Part shown: positions 44,108-55,850 of the stretch, piece after piece
Position numbering within the stretch: the first letter of the stretch is position 1
Layout: the number at the start of each line of letters is the position of its first letter
Source of the DNA: Eurosta solidaginis
Lineage: Eukaryota; Arthropoda; Insecta; Diptera; Tephritidae
Length of the DNA: 64,000 nt
Assembly: GCF_040869045.1 (NCBI RefSeq)
Contig: NC_090321.1
Coordinates: 87,898,603-87,962,602, forward strand
Reading direction: 5' to 3'
The notes under the pieces: model-generated
Database searches by the model: none
What the model was told of the DNA's origin: nothing
The model's input: the letters and a program-made list of their open reading frames with translations, nothing else
Program-made: the position numbers and the translations under genes

Positions 44108-44480
44108 TATTAGACTGGGCCGATTTATTAACCGATTTGGCGCCATCGATTTGGGCTCAGGAAAAAAAGTTCCACCACGTATACCTAAAAAAAATAATTT
44201 TCGAGCCTGCGAAAAAAAAAATGGCGAAAGGGTCAATTTTTCTACCAAAACACTCCCCAAAACCCAAAAAATATTTTTTTTTTCAAAAAACTGTTATCAC
44301 CAACGTTTTTACAACAGTGTTTTGAAAAATTGATCCTTTCGACATTTTTTTTCGCAGGCTTGAAAATTATTTTTTTGGGGTATGCGTAGTGGAACTTTTT
44401 TTCCTGAGCCCAAATCCTATCGAAAAATCGATGGCGCGATATCGGTTATCTTTCGTCCATAAAAATCGACCCAGATTAAT
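44108..44480. mobile_element. Long-TIR TA-flanked MITE
   Basis: Ends TAGACTGGGCCGATTT and AAATCGACCCAGATTA. The first ~125 nt (CGCCATCGATTTGGGCTCAGG, GTTCCACCACGTATACC) pair with the last ~135 nt (GGTATGCGTAGTGGAAC, CCTGAGCCCAAATCC), so it can fold as a long hairpin. Same end type as the SLC17-intron element. Confidence 0.75.
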
Positions 44481-45005
44481 ATATATATAAGTAGTTATTT
44501 GTATGAACACAACTTTACATAGTGAGATGAGTATTATATATTTTACAATATAATTATTATGTGTATCTAGATAATTAAATATCTAATTTTCACGGAGTTA
44601 ATTGGTTTATTAACTTTGTCACGTTATGGAAAATTAAATTTAAAATTTTTCGAACAAATGTCAAACTCAGAGTTATCAGTAGCGGATGTACGATTTCTCT
44701 GTGGAAGTGTTGGTTCTGGTTTCTTAAATCCTGTTAATTTTTGGTTCAATTTGAAGTTCATGCTTCGAATATACATATCAGGCCTGCTAAGACCCATAAT
44801 TCTTAATTTATTTTTCACTGTCAAAAATATATATATTTTACTTTGGTACTGTACAGTGTCATATCTTTAAACGAGCAATTCTTGTATATTCGTATATTTG
44901 TATAGCCGAACGATCTCGGGAACGGCTCAACCGATTTAAATGAAATTTGGCACAGAGATAATGTATCACCTTCTAAGACTTTCTACCTAGGTTTTGCCAC
45001 TCAGA
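44481..45005. other. Non-coding spacer
   Basis: A/T-rich. The 44895-45000 part (CGAACGATCTCGGGAACGGC, CAACCGATTTAAATGAAATT) looks like a leader of the repeat that follows. The small plus and minus ORFs here lack recognisable domains. Confidence 0.4.
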
Positions 45006-45017
45006 ACGTTTCACAAG

Positions 45018-45500
45018 GTTGCCACCTATCCGAAATTAAAAAAAATTACATGAGATATGCCGATATGGGAATCAAACGAAAGGTATTTCACTCCGCGTTA
45101 CAATAGGGACATTTTTGGGTAGGGTTGCCATTTAGGGTTGCCACCTATTCGAAATAAAAAAAAATTGTGTGAAATTTGCCGATATGGGTATCAAACGAAG
45201 CGCATTTCACTCCGCATTACAATATGGACATTTTTGAGTAGGGTTGCCATTTAGGGTTGCCACCTATTCGAAATTTAAAAAAATTGCATGAAATATGCCG
45301 ATATGGGTATCAAACGAAACGCATTTCACTCCGCATTACAATAGGGACATTTTTGAGTAGGGTTGCCATTTAGGGTTGCTACTTATTCGAAATAAAAAAA
45401 ATTTCATGAGATATGCCGATATGGGTATCAAACGAAAGGTATTTCACTCCGCATTACAATAGGGACATTTTTGAGTAGGGTTGCCAGTTAGGGTTGGGGT
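45018..45500. repeat. Tandem array, 119-120-bp unit, about 4 copies
   Basis: GTTGCCACCTATTCGAAAT recurs near 45018, 45137, 45257 and 45376, each followed by GCCGATATGGGTATCAAACG, TTTCACTCCGCATTACAAT and a GTAGGGTTGCCA end. Units are about 90% alike by eye. Confidence 0.88.
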
Positions 45501-45569
45501 AGTTAGACGAAATAGTACTCTACTTACTCATATTCTATTAAAGCTTTAAAGGAGAACATTAAAGTTAAC

Positions 45570-48110
45570 AAGTAAGAACGGGACTGTCTTCGGCTGTGCC
45601 GAAGACTTCATACCTTTCATGAATGGGGCTGAACAATAATCTTATCCCGTTCGTAATCTCCGAATAATCGGATGTATAAGATAAGAAATATATAGTGAAC
45701 AGATCTACATACCTTAACGATTTTTAAGATAAATATAAAATAAATTAATATACCATTTCATTTTCATGAAAGGTATAAAAACAGGTAGGTACTTTGTGTG
45801 AGGATGCAAAGTTTCAGGTTTTTTGTGGTCTGCGGGTAAAAACTATGACTACGAATCACGTATTTCAAAAATATATGACGAAAACGTAACTATTTGATGA
45901 AATTTGATGAATTTTGAAGATTCTAGCCGTAAAAAAGGGGTCAAAATGACAGTTTATATGAAGTATATAATATATATACGACCGATCTCTATGATTTTTT
46001 CAGACAACAATATATGCTATATACGTAAGCATTTTGTGAAATTTGAAGCTTCTAACTGTTAAAACGGGGCAGAAATTGCGCAAAGTTTCTTATCTGAACA
46101 ATCGGTTGTATGAGATATATACTATGTGTACCACCGATCTCAATGATTTTTTCAGACATCAATATATGCTATACACGTAAGCAGTTGGTGAAATTTGAAG
46201 CTTCTAGCTGTTAAAATGGGGCCGAAATCGTAAAAAAAATATATATATACTATATATACCATCATATATATATTATATATATCACCGATCTCTATGATTT
46301 TTTGACACAACAATACATACTATATACGTAAGCAATCGGTGAAATTTGAAGCTTATAACTGTTAAAATGGGGAAGAAATTGCGCAAAGTTTCTTATCTGA
46401 ACAATCGGTTGTATGGGATATATACTATATATACCACCGGTATCTATGATTTTCTCAGACAACAATATATGCTATACACGTAAGCATTTGGTGAAATTTG
46501 AACATATCTAAACGATTTTTAAGATAAGTATAAAATAAAAAATAGGTAGGTAATCTGTGTGAGGATGCAATGCTTCACGTTTTTTGTGGTCTGCATGTAA
46601 AAACTATGGCTACGAATCACGTATTTCAAAAATATATGACGTAAACGTAACTATTTGATGAAATTTGATGAATCTTGAAGCTTCTAGCCGTAAAAAAGGG
46701 GTCAATATGACAGTTTATATGAAGTATATAATATATATACCACTGATCTCTATGATTTTTTCAGACAACAATATATGCTATATACGAAAGCATTTTGTGA
46801 AATTTGAAGCTTCTAACTGTTAAAACGGGGCAGAAATTGCGCAAAGTTTCTTATCTGAACAATCGGTTGTATGAGATATATACTATGTATACCACCGATC
46901 TCAATGATTTTTTCAGACGTCAATATATGCTATACACGTAAGCAGTTGGTGAAATTTGAAGCTTCTAGCTGTTAAAATGGGGTAGAAATTGCGAAAAGTT
47001 TCTTATCTGAACAATCGGTTGTATGAGATATATACTATATATACAACCGATCTCTATGATTTTTTCAGACAACAATATATGCTATATACGTAAGCAATCA
47101 GTGAAATTTGAAGCTTATAGCTGTTAAAATGTGGTAGAAATTGCGAAAAGTTTCTTATCTGAACAATCGGTTGTATGAGATATATACTATATATAAAACC
47201 GATCTCTATGATTTTTTCAGACAACAATATATGCTATATACGTAAGCAATCGGCGAAATTTGAAGCTTATAGCTGTTAAAATGGGGTAGAAATTGCGAAA
47301 AGTTTCTTATCTGAACAATCGGTTGTATGAGATATATACTATATATACAACCGATCTCTATGATTTTTTCAGACAACAATATATGCTATATAAGTAAATA
47401 TTCGGTGAAATTTGAAGCTTCTAGCTGTTAAAATGGGGCTAAAATTTGCGAAAATATATATATATATACTATATATACCACCATATATATACTATATATA
47501 TCACCGATCTTTATGATTTTTTCAGACAACAATATATGCTATATACGTAAGCATTTGCTGAAATTTGAAGCCTCTAGCTCTTAAAATAGGGCAGTAATTA
47601 CGAAAAGTTCCTTATCTGAACAATCGGTTGTGGGGGATATATACTATATATACGACCGATCTCATAAATTTTTTCAGGCAACAATATGTGTAATATACGA
47701 AAGTATATGGTGAAGTTTGAAGCTTCAATCTGTTAAATTGGGTAAGATATTACAAAAATCCTCTTTTTCTGAAAAATCGGTTGTATGGAGGATATATGCT
47801 ATAGTGGTCCGATCCGGTCGGTTCCGACAAATGTCTAATCGGACACCCAAATACACCTGCTCACCAAATTTTATCAAGATATCTCAAAAATTGAGGGACT
47901 AGTTTGCATACAAACAGACAGACGGACAGACGGGCAGACGGGCAGACGGACAGACGGACAGACGGACATGGCTAAATCAACTCAGCTCTTCAACCTGATT
48001 ATTTCGGTATACTTAATGGTGGGTCTATCTATTTTCCTTTAAGGACTTACAATTTTCGGTTTCGTGAAGAAATTAATATACCATTTCATTTTCATGAAAG
48101 GTATAAAAAT
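45570..48110. mobile_element. Helentron/DINE-like element carrying a 152-bp tandem array
   Basis: Begins AACAAGTAAGAACGGGACTG with TTCGGCTGTGCCGAAGACTT, and ends with CAGACGGACAGACGG repeats, GACATGGCTAAATCAACTC and ATGAAAGGTATAAAA. Both ends carry TACCATTTCATTTTCATGAA (45750, 48078). No RepHel frame. Superfamily by resemblance only. Confidence 0.6.
45950..47800. repeat. 152-bp tandem array, about 12 units
   Basis: CAATCGGTTGTAT lies at about 46099, 46402, 46860, 47012, 47164, 47316 and 47621; spacings are 152 or whole multiples of it. Units contain CCGATCTCTATGATTTTTTC, CAGACAACAATATATGCTAT and GTGAAATTTGAAGCTTCTAG. The AATAGG-type block at 46500-46700 repeats the array start (AGGTAGGTA...GTGTGAGGATGCAA), implying a higher-order duplication. 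Confidence 0.87.
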
Positions 48111-49195
48111 CTTCGCAAAAAAAGCTTACACATGATTCGACTTAACTTTCTTAATTTCACACACGCTAATGAAATTGAAATGCAATATGAAGGCACCGTG
48201 GTAAATTTTAGCAAAATATATTTAAATGCATATTTTTGGCAAATATGAAATGAATAATTGCAATTTCTCACAGATTACTATTAGAAAGATTTCTCACCAT
48301 AGCAAAAAGATACCTCACCATGGTAATTTGCTACCGTTGAGCACTACAGGAATATGTTCAATTTGAAAACGACATCTAACCATTTAACTACTTACCAACA
48401 GATGGCGCTTAAGGAAGTAAGTTGACATTTATTTAAACTAAGTGATAGTTGTCATTCGTGGGATTTACAAGTTGTTGGAATGTAATAAAATAGTGAGACT
48501 TTCATAGTGTATAACTAAAAAAATTTTTGAAATTAATAATTCGGCGCATGAAGTTACTCAACCTAAATAACTTAGTTCTCGATTTCACTAATTGTCATAA
48601 CAATCTTTTATACTATAGGCTGGAATTACCCATTTCAAATTTTTCATTCCAGTTCATTTTGCGGTTAGTGTTTGATATGTTTTTTAAATCCATTTTTAAG
48701 GAAATCAAATATTGGTAAGTAAAAATATATAATATATGTACATATAAATAAAGTAGAGTTTGATTAATGATGACATGTAGAACAAAGTATGCTATGCGGC
48801 ATACTCGAAGATTGCCGGGCAAAGCTCGGTCGCCCAGGTACTGATTCTTTATAACTAACCTAAATGACCCGATTTGAAAATGGAAAAAATGATAGACAAA
48901 TTAACGGTTATCAACCATTTCATATAACTTCTGCACCTTAAATGCACAAGGTTTTAATTTTGCACAGTTTGTTTTTAGACCATAATTTATTATATTTCGC
49001 CCGGCAAGCTTAATATTCGCAAAAGAGGTATGTATAACTAACGGCTTAATACTAAATATCGGCTTTTCAGTGCAAGTTTAAACTACAGTTAGCGTTGACT
49101 AGAGTTCAACCCCTCCACTTTACCCCCTTAAACTGAGATTAGCATTATTATTCCCGGTTCTCTGTATTCCAATGAACAGTGATGCAATGACAGTG
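48111..49195. other. Non-coding gap
   Basis: A/T-rich. GATTGCCGGGCAAAGCTCGG at 48813 and the 49060-49130 segment resemble repeats seen elsewhere. No exon recognised. Confidence 0.4.
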
Positions 49196-49205
49196 TGATT
49201 CATAT

Positions 49206-49928
49206 TGTCACGGATATTAGCATCACTAAGCTATACCATCACTAAGGCGATGCTAAGGCCATGCCAAGCAGTATTTACGTCAATAATCAAATCATGTATA
49301 CACATATATAAGGCAGCCGAAAGAGATGTCACACACAGATGCATTTACTTATACGCCTATGTGTACTCGAGAGACTGTAAACTACAAACATTCACATCAA
49401 TAATTCAATCATTAGGTATCTACATAAACGAATAAATAATTGCGTCTACACATATGTACGTATACGAGCATCGGAGCGGCAATGCACAAACACATGCATA
49501 TATCTTATCTGAGTTGTCACAAGAGAGGGCAATAATTTGTGCACGTAGTTGTGGCTGGCGATTTTGTAGCCGAAACTAACTAGTAACTTCTGGAGATAGA
49601 AGAGCCTAGTTGTATGCAGCGTAAACTATAAAAGTGGCGCAAGCGAGTAAGAAGTAACTCAGTTTGATTTGAGTTGTCAAGCAGTTGCGATTAAGACGAT
49701 ATCTAGCGAGCAATAGCAGTATTATTTTGAATAGTAGAGTTTCATTGAGCTATCAATCAGCGTGGTTATTAAGCAAGCTATTCCTTGCACAGTTTGAGTG
49801 TTATTGTGAAGTACTTTAATAAAGGCCATTTTGCATTATTACAAATTGGAGTTATTTATTCAACAGTTTAGTGATTCGAACTTAGCAGAGGATTGCAAAT
49901 AAGAGGATTTGCAAGCAAATTCGTTACA
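49206..49928 (+). repeat. 5' LTR (723 bp)
   Basis: Starts TGTCACGG and ends TTCGTTACA, i.e. TG...CA type. Contains a TATAAAAG box at 49627-49634 and AATAAA at about 49820. It ends 2 nt before the primer-binding site. Confidence 0.85.
49627..49634 (+). promoter_or_regulatory. LTR TATA box
   Basis: TATAAAAG within the LTR, followed by GGCGCAAGCGAG; preserved in the 3' LTR. Confidence 0.6.
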
Positions 49929-49930
49929 AT

Positions 49931-49942
49931 TGGTGTCAGAAG
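49931..49942 (+). other. Primer-binding site, tRNA-Leu type
   Basis: TGGTGTCAGAAG is complementary to the 3' end CTTCTGACACCA of insect tRNA-Leu, 2 nt after the LTR. Confidence 0.7.
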
Positions 49943-49979
49943 AGGAATTGTTGAATAAATTTCAGAGGACAACAAGGAC

Positions 49980-52405
49980 ATGGCAAAGTTCAGTGAATTG
50001 AAGATCCAGCAACTAAAGAAGGAGTTGGAGAGCCGTGGATTGAATACAAGCGGCGTTAAACTCGAACTTCAGGCACGGCTACGAGAGGCAATGGAAGCAG
50101 AAGGAATTGATGTGGACGAGTATGTCTTTTATCCTGATGAGGACAAGACAACAGCAAAAATTGAAGAGAAAAATGAAACACCGCAGACAATGGCGAACAC
50201 AGACCTAAACATGATGTTAGCTGCAATATCGGCACAAATGTCCGAAATGTCATCACAAATATCTACCAACATGTCGTCACAATTGGCATCCCAACTGGAA
50301 TCGCAAAAGACAGAAATAACATCTCAACTGTCATCACAGATGGAATCCCAAGAGACACGTATAACATCAAAGATGTCGTCTCAGCTGGAATCGCAGGAGA
50401 ACCGTATAACAGCGAAGATTGAAGCACAAGAGGCACGGATATCCGAAATGTCGGCGCAAATTTCAGCACAGATATCATCGCAGATCTCTGCTCAACTGGA
50501 AGAGCAAGAAGAACGTATTTCCTCGAAGTTGGAGGTGCAAGATACAAAAATTTTACAGTTTGAAGAAAAAATCGAGGCCGAGGTGGATGCTTTGAGAGGA
50601 CGTATCGAGCAGTTGCAACTAAATCGCCCAGCAGTTTCAACGAGTAATCTAAAGGTAAAAACACCATCCTTTGACGGTTCTGTTCCTTTCCAGGTCTTTA
50701 AGCTACAGTTTGAGAAGACCGCAGCAGTGAACAACTGGAATGTGGAAGATAAAGTTGCCGCACTCTTCGTAGCATTGAAAGGACCAGCTGCCGAAATCTT
50801 ACAGACTATTCCAGAGTACGAACGGAATAGTTATGACGCATTGATGGCTGCTGTAGAACGGCGATACGGAAGCGAACACAGGAAACAGATATTTCAAATA
50901 GAATTGCAAAGCCGCTACCAAAAACTAACGAGACTTTGCAGGAGTTTGCTTCGGACATTGAAAGATTGGCTCATCTTGCAAATGCGGATGCACCCGTGGA
51001 ATACACAGAAAGGGTAAAAATTCAGAGCTTTATAAATGGCATACGGGACGCCGAAACAAAGCGAGCTACATACGCAAACCCAAAGCCAACATTTGCAGAA
51101 ACGGTGTCACAAGCTCTGATTCAGGAAACAGCGTCACTTCTGTGTAAGCCAGTTTTCAAAGCACGCCGTGTGGAAGTAAAAAGGCCAGAGTGGGTAGACA
51201 CAATTTTGGAAGCACTGAAGGGATCTCAACAGAAGAACGCCGGAGTTATTAAATGTTTCAAGTGCGGCAACCCAGGTCACATTGCACGTCATTGCGGTCT
51301 TGGTCCTAATAGTTCCAACAATGTGGGTGGCCGTAAACGCGAAGCTGGCGGAAATGAGCAAGAGCGTGTCGAATGTAAAGAACGAAAACTTGCCCCGGCT
51401 GTTGACTGTCCTGTGATATCTGTGTCGCAAATTGGAAGGAAATCAAGCAGTCTTACCGTCAGAGGGAATGTGGGTGGTAAAGAGCGTGTACTGACTGTAG
51501 GTACGGGGGCATCTCATTCCTTGATTCGATCTGATTTGGTCTACAGGAGAGTAAAGTCATTACCTGGAGCGAGGTTGCGTACGGTCACAGGCGAATATAA
51601 TCAAGTCCAAGGCGAAGTGGTATGTGAGTTATTAATTGGAAAAGTCATGGTTCTACACAAATTCGTTGTGGCGGAGATCGTTGATGAAGTCATATTGGGA
51701 GTGGACTTCTTGGTTGACCATGACGTCAGGATCGATATGCGGAGAAAAATTATGCGCTATAAGAACCAGGACATACCACTTAACTTTAGTTTGGAAAAAG
51801 GGTTTAGCAGTAATCGGGTACTGGTGGAAAAGACTCGACAAAGACCACGAAAGTCAAAGGCAAAGGTTGATAGATCGAATGGGCCAAATAAATCAAAATC
51901 AAAAGTACCTGCGAGAGAAACACTGGCATTGACAAAACCTAAAAGACGCAGGAAAACGAAGCAACGAATTTCCGAGAAAGAATGCGAGGGTAGTTTCAAG
52001 CCGGAGCGCACTACTGTTGTGAAATGTGGGAACGATACCGATTATGCAAAGCAAATCCGTCCAGCGCAAACTCTACGAAGTGGTTCATTGACCAAACAAC
52101 AGAGTGTGAAGGAACGGCCCAGGGTAATTAGTAGTAAGATGAAACACTGGCATGACAAGAACTTTAATTCGGAAGGTTTCTTGGCGGGAGATTTGGTACT
52201 GTTAAACAACCCTCACCGGCGGAAAGGTGTTCCAGCCAAATTTCGGTGCAGTTGCGAAGGCCCGTACAAAGTTGTGAAGAAGATCAGTGATACCATCTAC
52301 CGCATACAAACCACTGGGAAACCACGGATTAGAAGAGTGGTACATTTGGAGATGCTGGCGGCAGTTAGATCGGGAGATTTGTCTGATCGGGACGATCAGA
52401 CTTAG
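49980..52405 (+). pseudogene. SAP-domain Gag / dead protease / integrase tail, frameshifted
   Basis: Starts MAKFSELKIQQLKKELESRG, an N-terminal SAP (DNA/chromatin-binding) helix-turn-helix of about 35 residues. Then come a long Ser/Gln-rich coiled coil (SSQLESQ repeats), a gag core (VKTPSFDGSVPFQVF, GPAAEILQTIPEYE), and after a one-base loss in an A run near 50920, a zinc knuckle CFKCGNPGHIARHC. The protease has VGTGASHSLI where DTGA is expected (catalytic Asp to Gly), then ILGVDFLVDH. The frame continues over a basic linker (KSKAKVDRSNGPNKSKSKV) into an integrase C-terminal tail (WHDKNFNSEGFLAGDLVLL, GPYKVVKKISD). All RT/RH/IN catalytic parts are absent. Confidence 0.87.
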
Positions 52406-52416
52406 GTGGAGGGCAG

Positions 52417-52929
52417 TGTCACGGATATTAGCATCACTAAGCTGTACCATCACTAAGGCGATGCTAAGGCCATGCCAAGCAGTATTTACGTCAATAATCA
52501 AATCTTGTATACACATATATAAGGCAGCCGAAAGAGATGTCACACACAGATGCATTTACTAATACGCCTATGTGTACTCGAGAGACTGTAAACTACAAAC
52601 ATTCACATCAATAATTCAATCATTAGGTATCTACATAAACGAAAAATAATTGCGTCTACACATATGTACGTATACGAGCATCGGAGCTGCAATGCACAAA
52701 CACATGCATATATCTTATCTGAGTTGTCACAAGAGAGGGCAATAATTTGTGCACGTAGTTGTGGCTGGCGATTTTGTAGCCGAAACTAACTAGTAACTTC
52801 TGGAGATAGAAGAGCCTAGATGTATGCAGCGTAAACTATAAAAGTGGCGCAAGCGAGTAAGAAGTAATTCAGTTTGATTTGAGTTGTCAAGCAGTTGCGA
52901 TTAAGACGATATCTAGCGAGCAATAGCAG
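52417..52929 (+). repeat. 3' LTR, truncated
   Basis: Matches the first 514 bp of the 5' LTR and stops at GCAATAGCAG; the last ~210 bp are missing, so the right target duplication is lost. Confidence 0.88.
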
Positions 52930-54064
52930 GAAAAAGTCGTAGAGTTGGTTTAACGTGTAAAAATGTTAACACCAAACGGCAATTTCAGGTAAATTTTTTG
53001 GTGCCATAATTTTTTTTTTCGAATGGCATTGGCAGCAAAGATTGTAAGGATCTCAAAAACCAGACCGTCTGACCGTCTATAGAAAATTGACTCTTATGTA
53101 TTACTTTATAAATTTATTTGAAACAGATTTTGCCATATCTAAAGGTGAAGCTGAAAAATTAATTTGGCTTAAATAAATGCAATTTTCGACACTTCCAAAT
53201 TCAGGGTTTACTACAAAAAAAAAAAACAAAAAAAAAATTAAATAAAACTGTAACGTTTCAAAAAAAGATATATCTATCCTCTTTGCTAATGCAAATAGAC
53301 AAAATTGGTTAATTCGTTGTAGTTCTATAAATAGAACAAAAACAGCAACAATATCAAGTTTCTTTGAAAACCGCCTTACCGCCAAGCGTAAAGGCGGTGT
53401 CACAATGACATTTTTCATATAGATGCATTTAACACAAGCTTATGCATTCCAATAAGATCGTCACAATCAATCAAGATGTTGCGTTTGTAAATATGAAGGA
53501 ACTTTATACTAATTTCACACAGACGGCTTATTGAATAATAAAGGCAATTTTCTACATTAAGACGCTTATTGAGCTCAATCTTCCCTACAAAATTCGAATC
53601 TATAATTATTTCATTAGTAGCTAATCGAATGCCTAATGAAGTCAAAAGCACAATGCAACTCTGTTGGCAGCCTTCCGTTTCTTAATTTTTGGTGTGTTCA
53701 GTGCTTAAAAATGTCATTTGTCAAAGTAAAAGTCATTATCTACATGGCGGAACCATACAAAGTGGCCCCATCGAACAGCTGATTATAACATTTTTTATTT
53801 GATTTGATACATCAACTACCGGCGCAGTACGATTTTGACATTTGTCCATCGAATTTACAAGTACATGGAATTTTTTTATGTTTGTAGGTATGTCACCATG
53901 CTGCCACCGTGTATCGTTCCGCCTTGATTGTCTGTCATATAGCATTGTCATTTTATTCGCTTGACATTTCATCCTTCATACTAATCGAGCAGTTACTTCT
54001 GTGTGAAAGCAAAAAATTTACGATTTCATTAGAAGGTGAAATGAGATCATTGTGTGAAAACAGT
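52930..54064. other. Non-coding gap between LTR elements
   Basis: No host exon found. The A/T-rich part at 53205-53240 is an A-run. The short segment 53376-53400 has an inverted CCGCCTTACCGCC/GGCGGT motif. Confidence 0.4.
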
Positions 54065-55850
54065 TGTTGTGGAAGTCGCATTTACAGTGGAAACAGTAAG
54101 GAAGGCGGTCGGCATGATGTGTTGGTGCACAGTGGCTAGTCATTGTCGGCTGGGGCGGGTCCTTGCCAACCTTACTGTTCCTGCGCCATAAACAGAAAAA
54201 AATTCCTATCATGCCTATCAAAACTGAAAGCTGTCAAAATCAAAAACCCTGACAGAAGCGCAGAGACCGACTCAACCGAACCGGATGCCACGGACAGACC
54301 GTTAGACATTCAAACATTTAAAATTCAAAAAGAAATAACCGCAAAAAAAAATACCGAACCGGACATGACCGGTTACTAATCGCTGAAAATCAAAAAAAAA
54401 CAAAAAAACGCTGAAATATTGAAGGAAAACAAAAAGGCCGAATATACATAGGGGCGCCGCGGGTGGTGTTGCGACGCCCAGTGCATTATCCCACCCTCAA
54501 AAACCATGGCCACCGTCGCACCTATATTTCGGTGGCCCCTTACCTGGTTTACCCTATGCCTTCTAAATCATTGGCGACGCCAGCATTCCCATATTATTAA
54601 CAACTTTTATTCAAAATTCATTATTACTACTAACATAGCTTTCTCCTTTTTTTCTCTTACTTCTTACTACAAAGGTTTTGAATATATTTAAGCTTATAAA
54701 AAAAAATTATTTTTTTTTTTTAAAAACTTTATAGCAATCAAAAAGGCTATATATGTAATAAAATAAAAATATACTATATATGTAATAAAAAAAATCTTTT
54801 TTTTCAGAAATTTGGATAAATGCCCTTTTCTCTTTTGTTGTTTTACAAATCTATCTTAGGGCTGTACAGTTTGGATACAACTTCTGATAATTGGGGCCCC
54901 CTTACAAAATTAATAGTTGTTGTATTAAACTTACTTGAGTTTAACTGAACATCATTTCGGTATTACACATAGTATAATGACAGTAATATGTACTATGCAC
55001 TAAGAAATTAGTTATAAACGCAACTAGGACTAAACTTGGGGTAAATCCTACCCCTCAAAAAATATTGTTTCACAAGTTCAAGTAAAACGTAAGCTTTTAG
55101 ATTCATGGAAAAATTACCGAAGTCATTCACCTGTTCAGGTAAAACATGAACCCTTTAAACTTATAGTACAATTAATGAAATTGTTTTACTTGTTCAGTTG
55201 AAACGTTAACTATTTTACATGTAACAGTCAGGGTTGGTATTGTTTCGGGTTTAGTTCGACTCAGTCACCAAAAAATGTATACAACAAAAAGTTTTGTTTT
55301 GATAACGCAAGCTAACCCGCATTACTTGTTATTTGCGTCTCTCAATATAGAGTTAATGCATTTTACTGATAATGCAACTGAACTTGAATTACCAATAAAA
55401 CTTTATTCCTTACCGAAACAATATCAACACTTTTGCTCACTCCAAAATCATATTCGCCACGATGGCATCAATTAAAAAAAAAATGTAATAGTAAAATTCT
55501 ACCACAACGCAAAGCAAATTTTAATACCTGAAACACCTTTTTCTTTGTTTCACAGGCAGTATAAATTGCACACCTATGACCATTAAAATATGCTTTGTTT
55601 GTGTTGGTTAAAATTTCTTTTCAGTATGCAACGACTTGAACGTACAATAAGAATTGCTTCTTTTCTTTTTAACTTTTCATTTCCTCCGGTCATTGTGCAT
55701 ATTGCATTCGTATTCACATTTGCTTTGATTCTACAATAGGGTGATAGCCCTAAATTTGAGTATGGTGGTACATTAACATTACATAATGTTGCGGAGTCAA
55801 AAATATAATTTTAAAAGATAGGGTTAAGGCTACAAATACATAACTTTAGT
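54065..55850 (-). repeat. 3' LTR (near edge at 54065, far edge uncertain)
   Basis: 54072-54470 matches 63597-64000 with few differences (AACAGTAAGGAAGG vs AGCAGTAAGAAAGG); the right copy has an extra ~40 nt near 63800. Includes A/T-rich DNA and the segment GGGGCGCCGCGGGTGGTG. The end coordinate here is a guess at a minimum. Confidence 0.6.

Larger units (their letters stand above)
49206..52929 (+). mobile_element. Ty3/gypsy LTR element, internally deleted, SAP-Gag
   Basis: 5' LTR 49206-49928, primer site 49931-49942, Gag/PR/IN-tail coding 49980-52405, purine-rich tract before 52417, 3' LTR 52417-52929 (truncated). The RT, RNase H and IN catalytic core are missing. The two LTRs differ by about 6 substitutions and 1 indel over 513 bp by eye, so the insertion is fairly young. 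Confidence 0.9.

Noticed and set aside
44616..44870. 84-codon ORF near 44.6 kb as a host exon
   Set aside because: No homology recognised, random-looking composition in A/T-rich DNA between repeats.
45950..47800. CRISPR-like repeat array
   Set aside because: Units are contiguous 152-bp repeats without unique spacers, in a eukaryotic mobile-element context.
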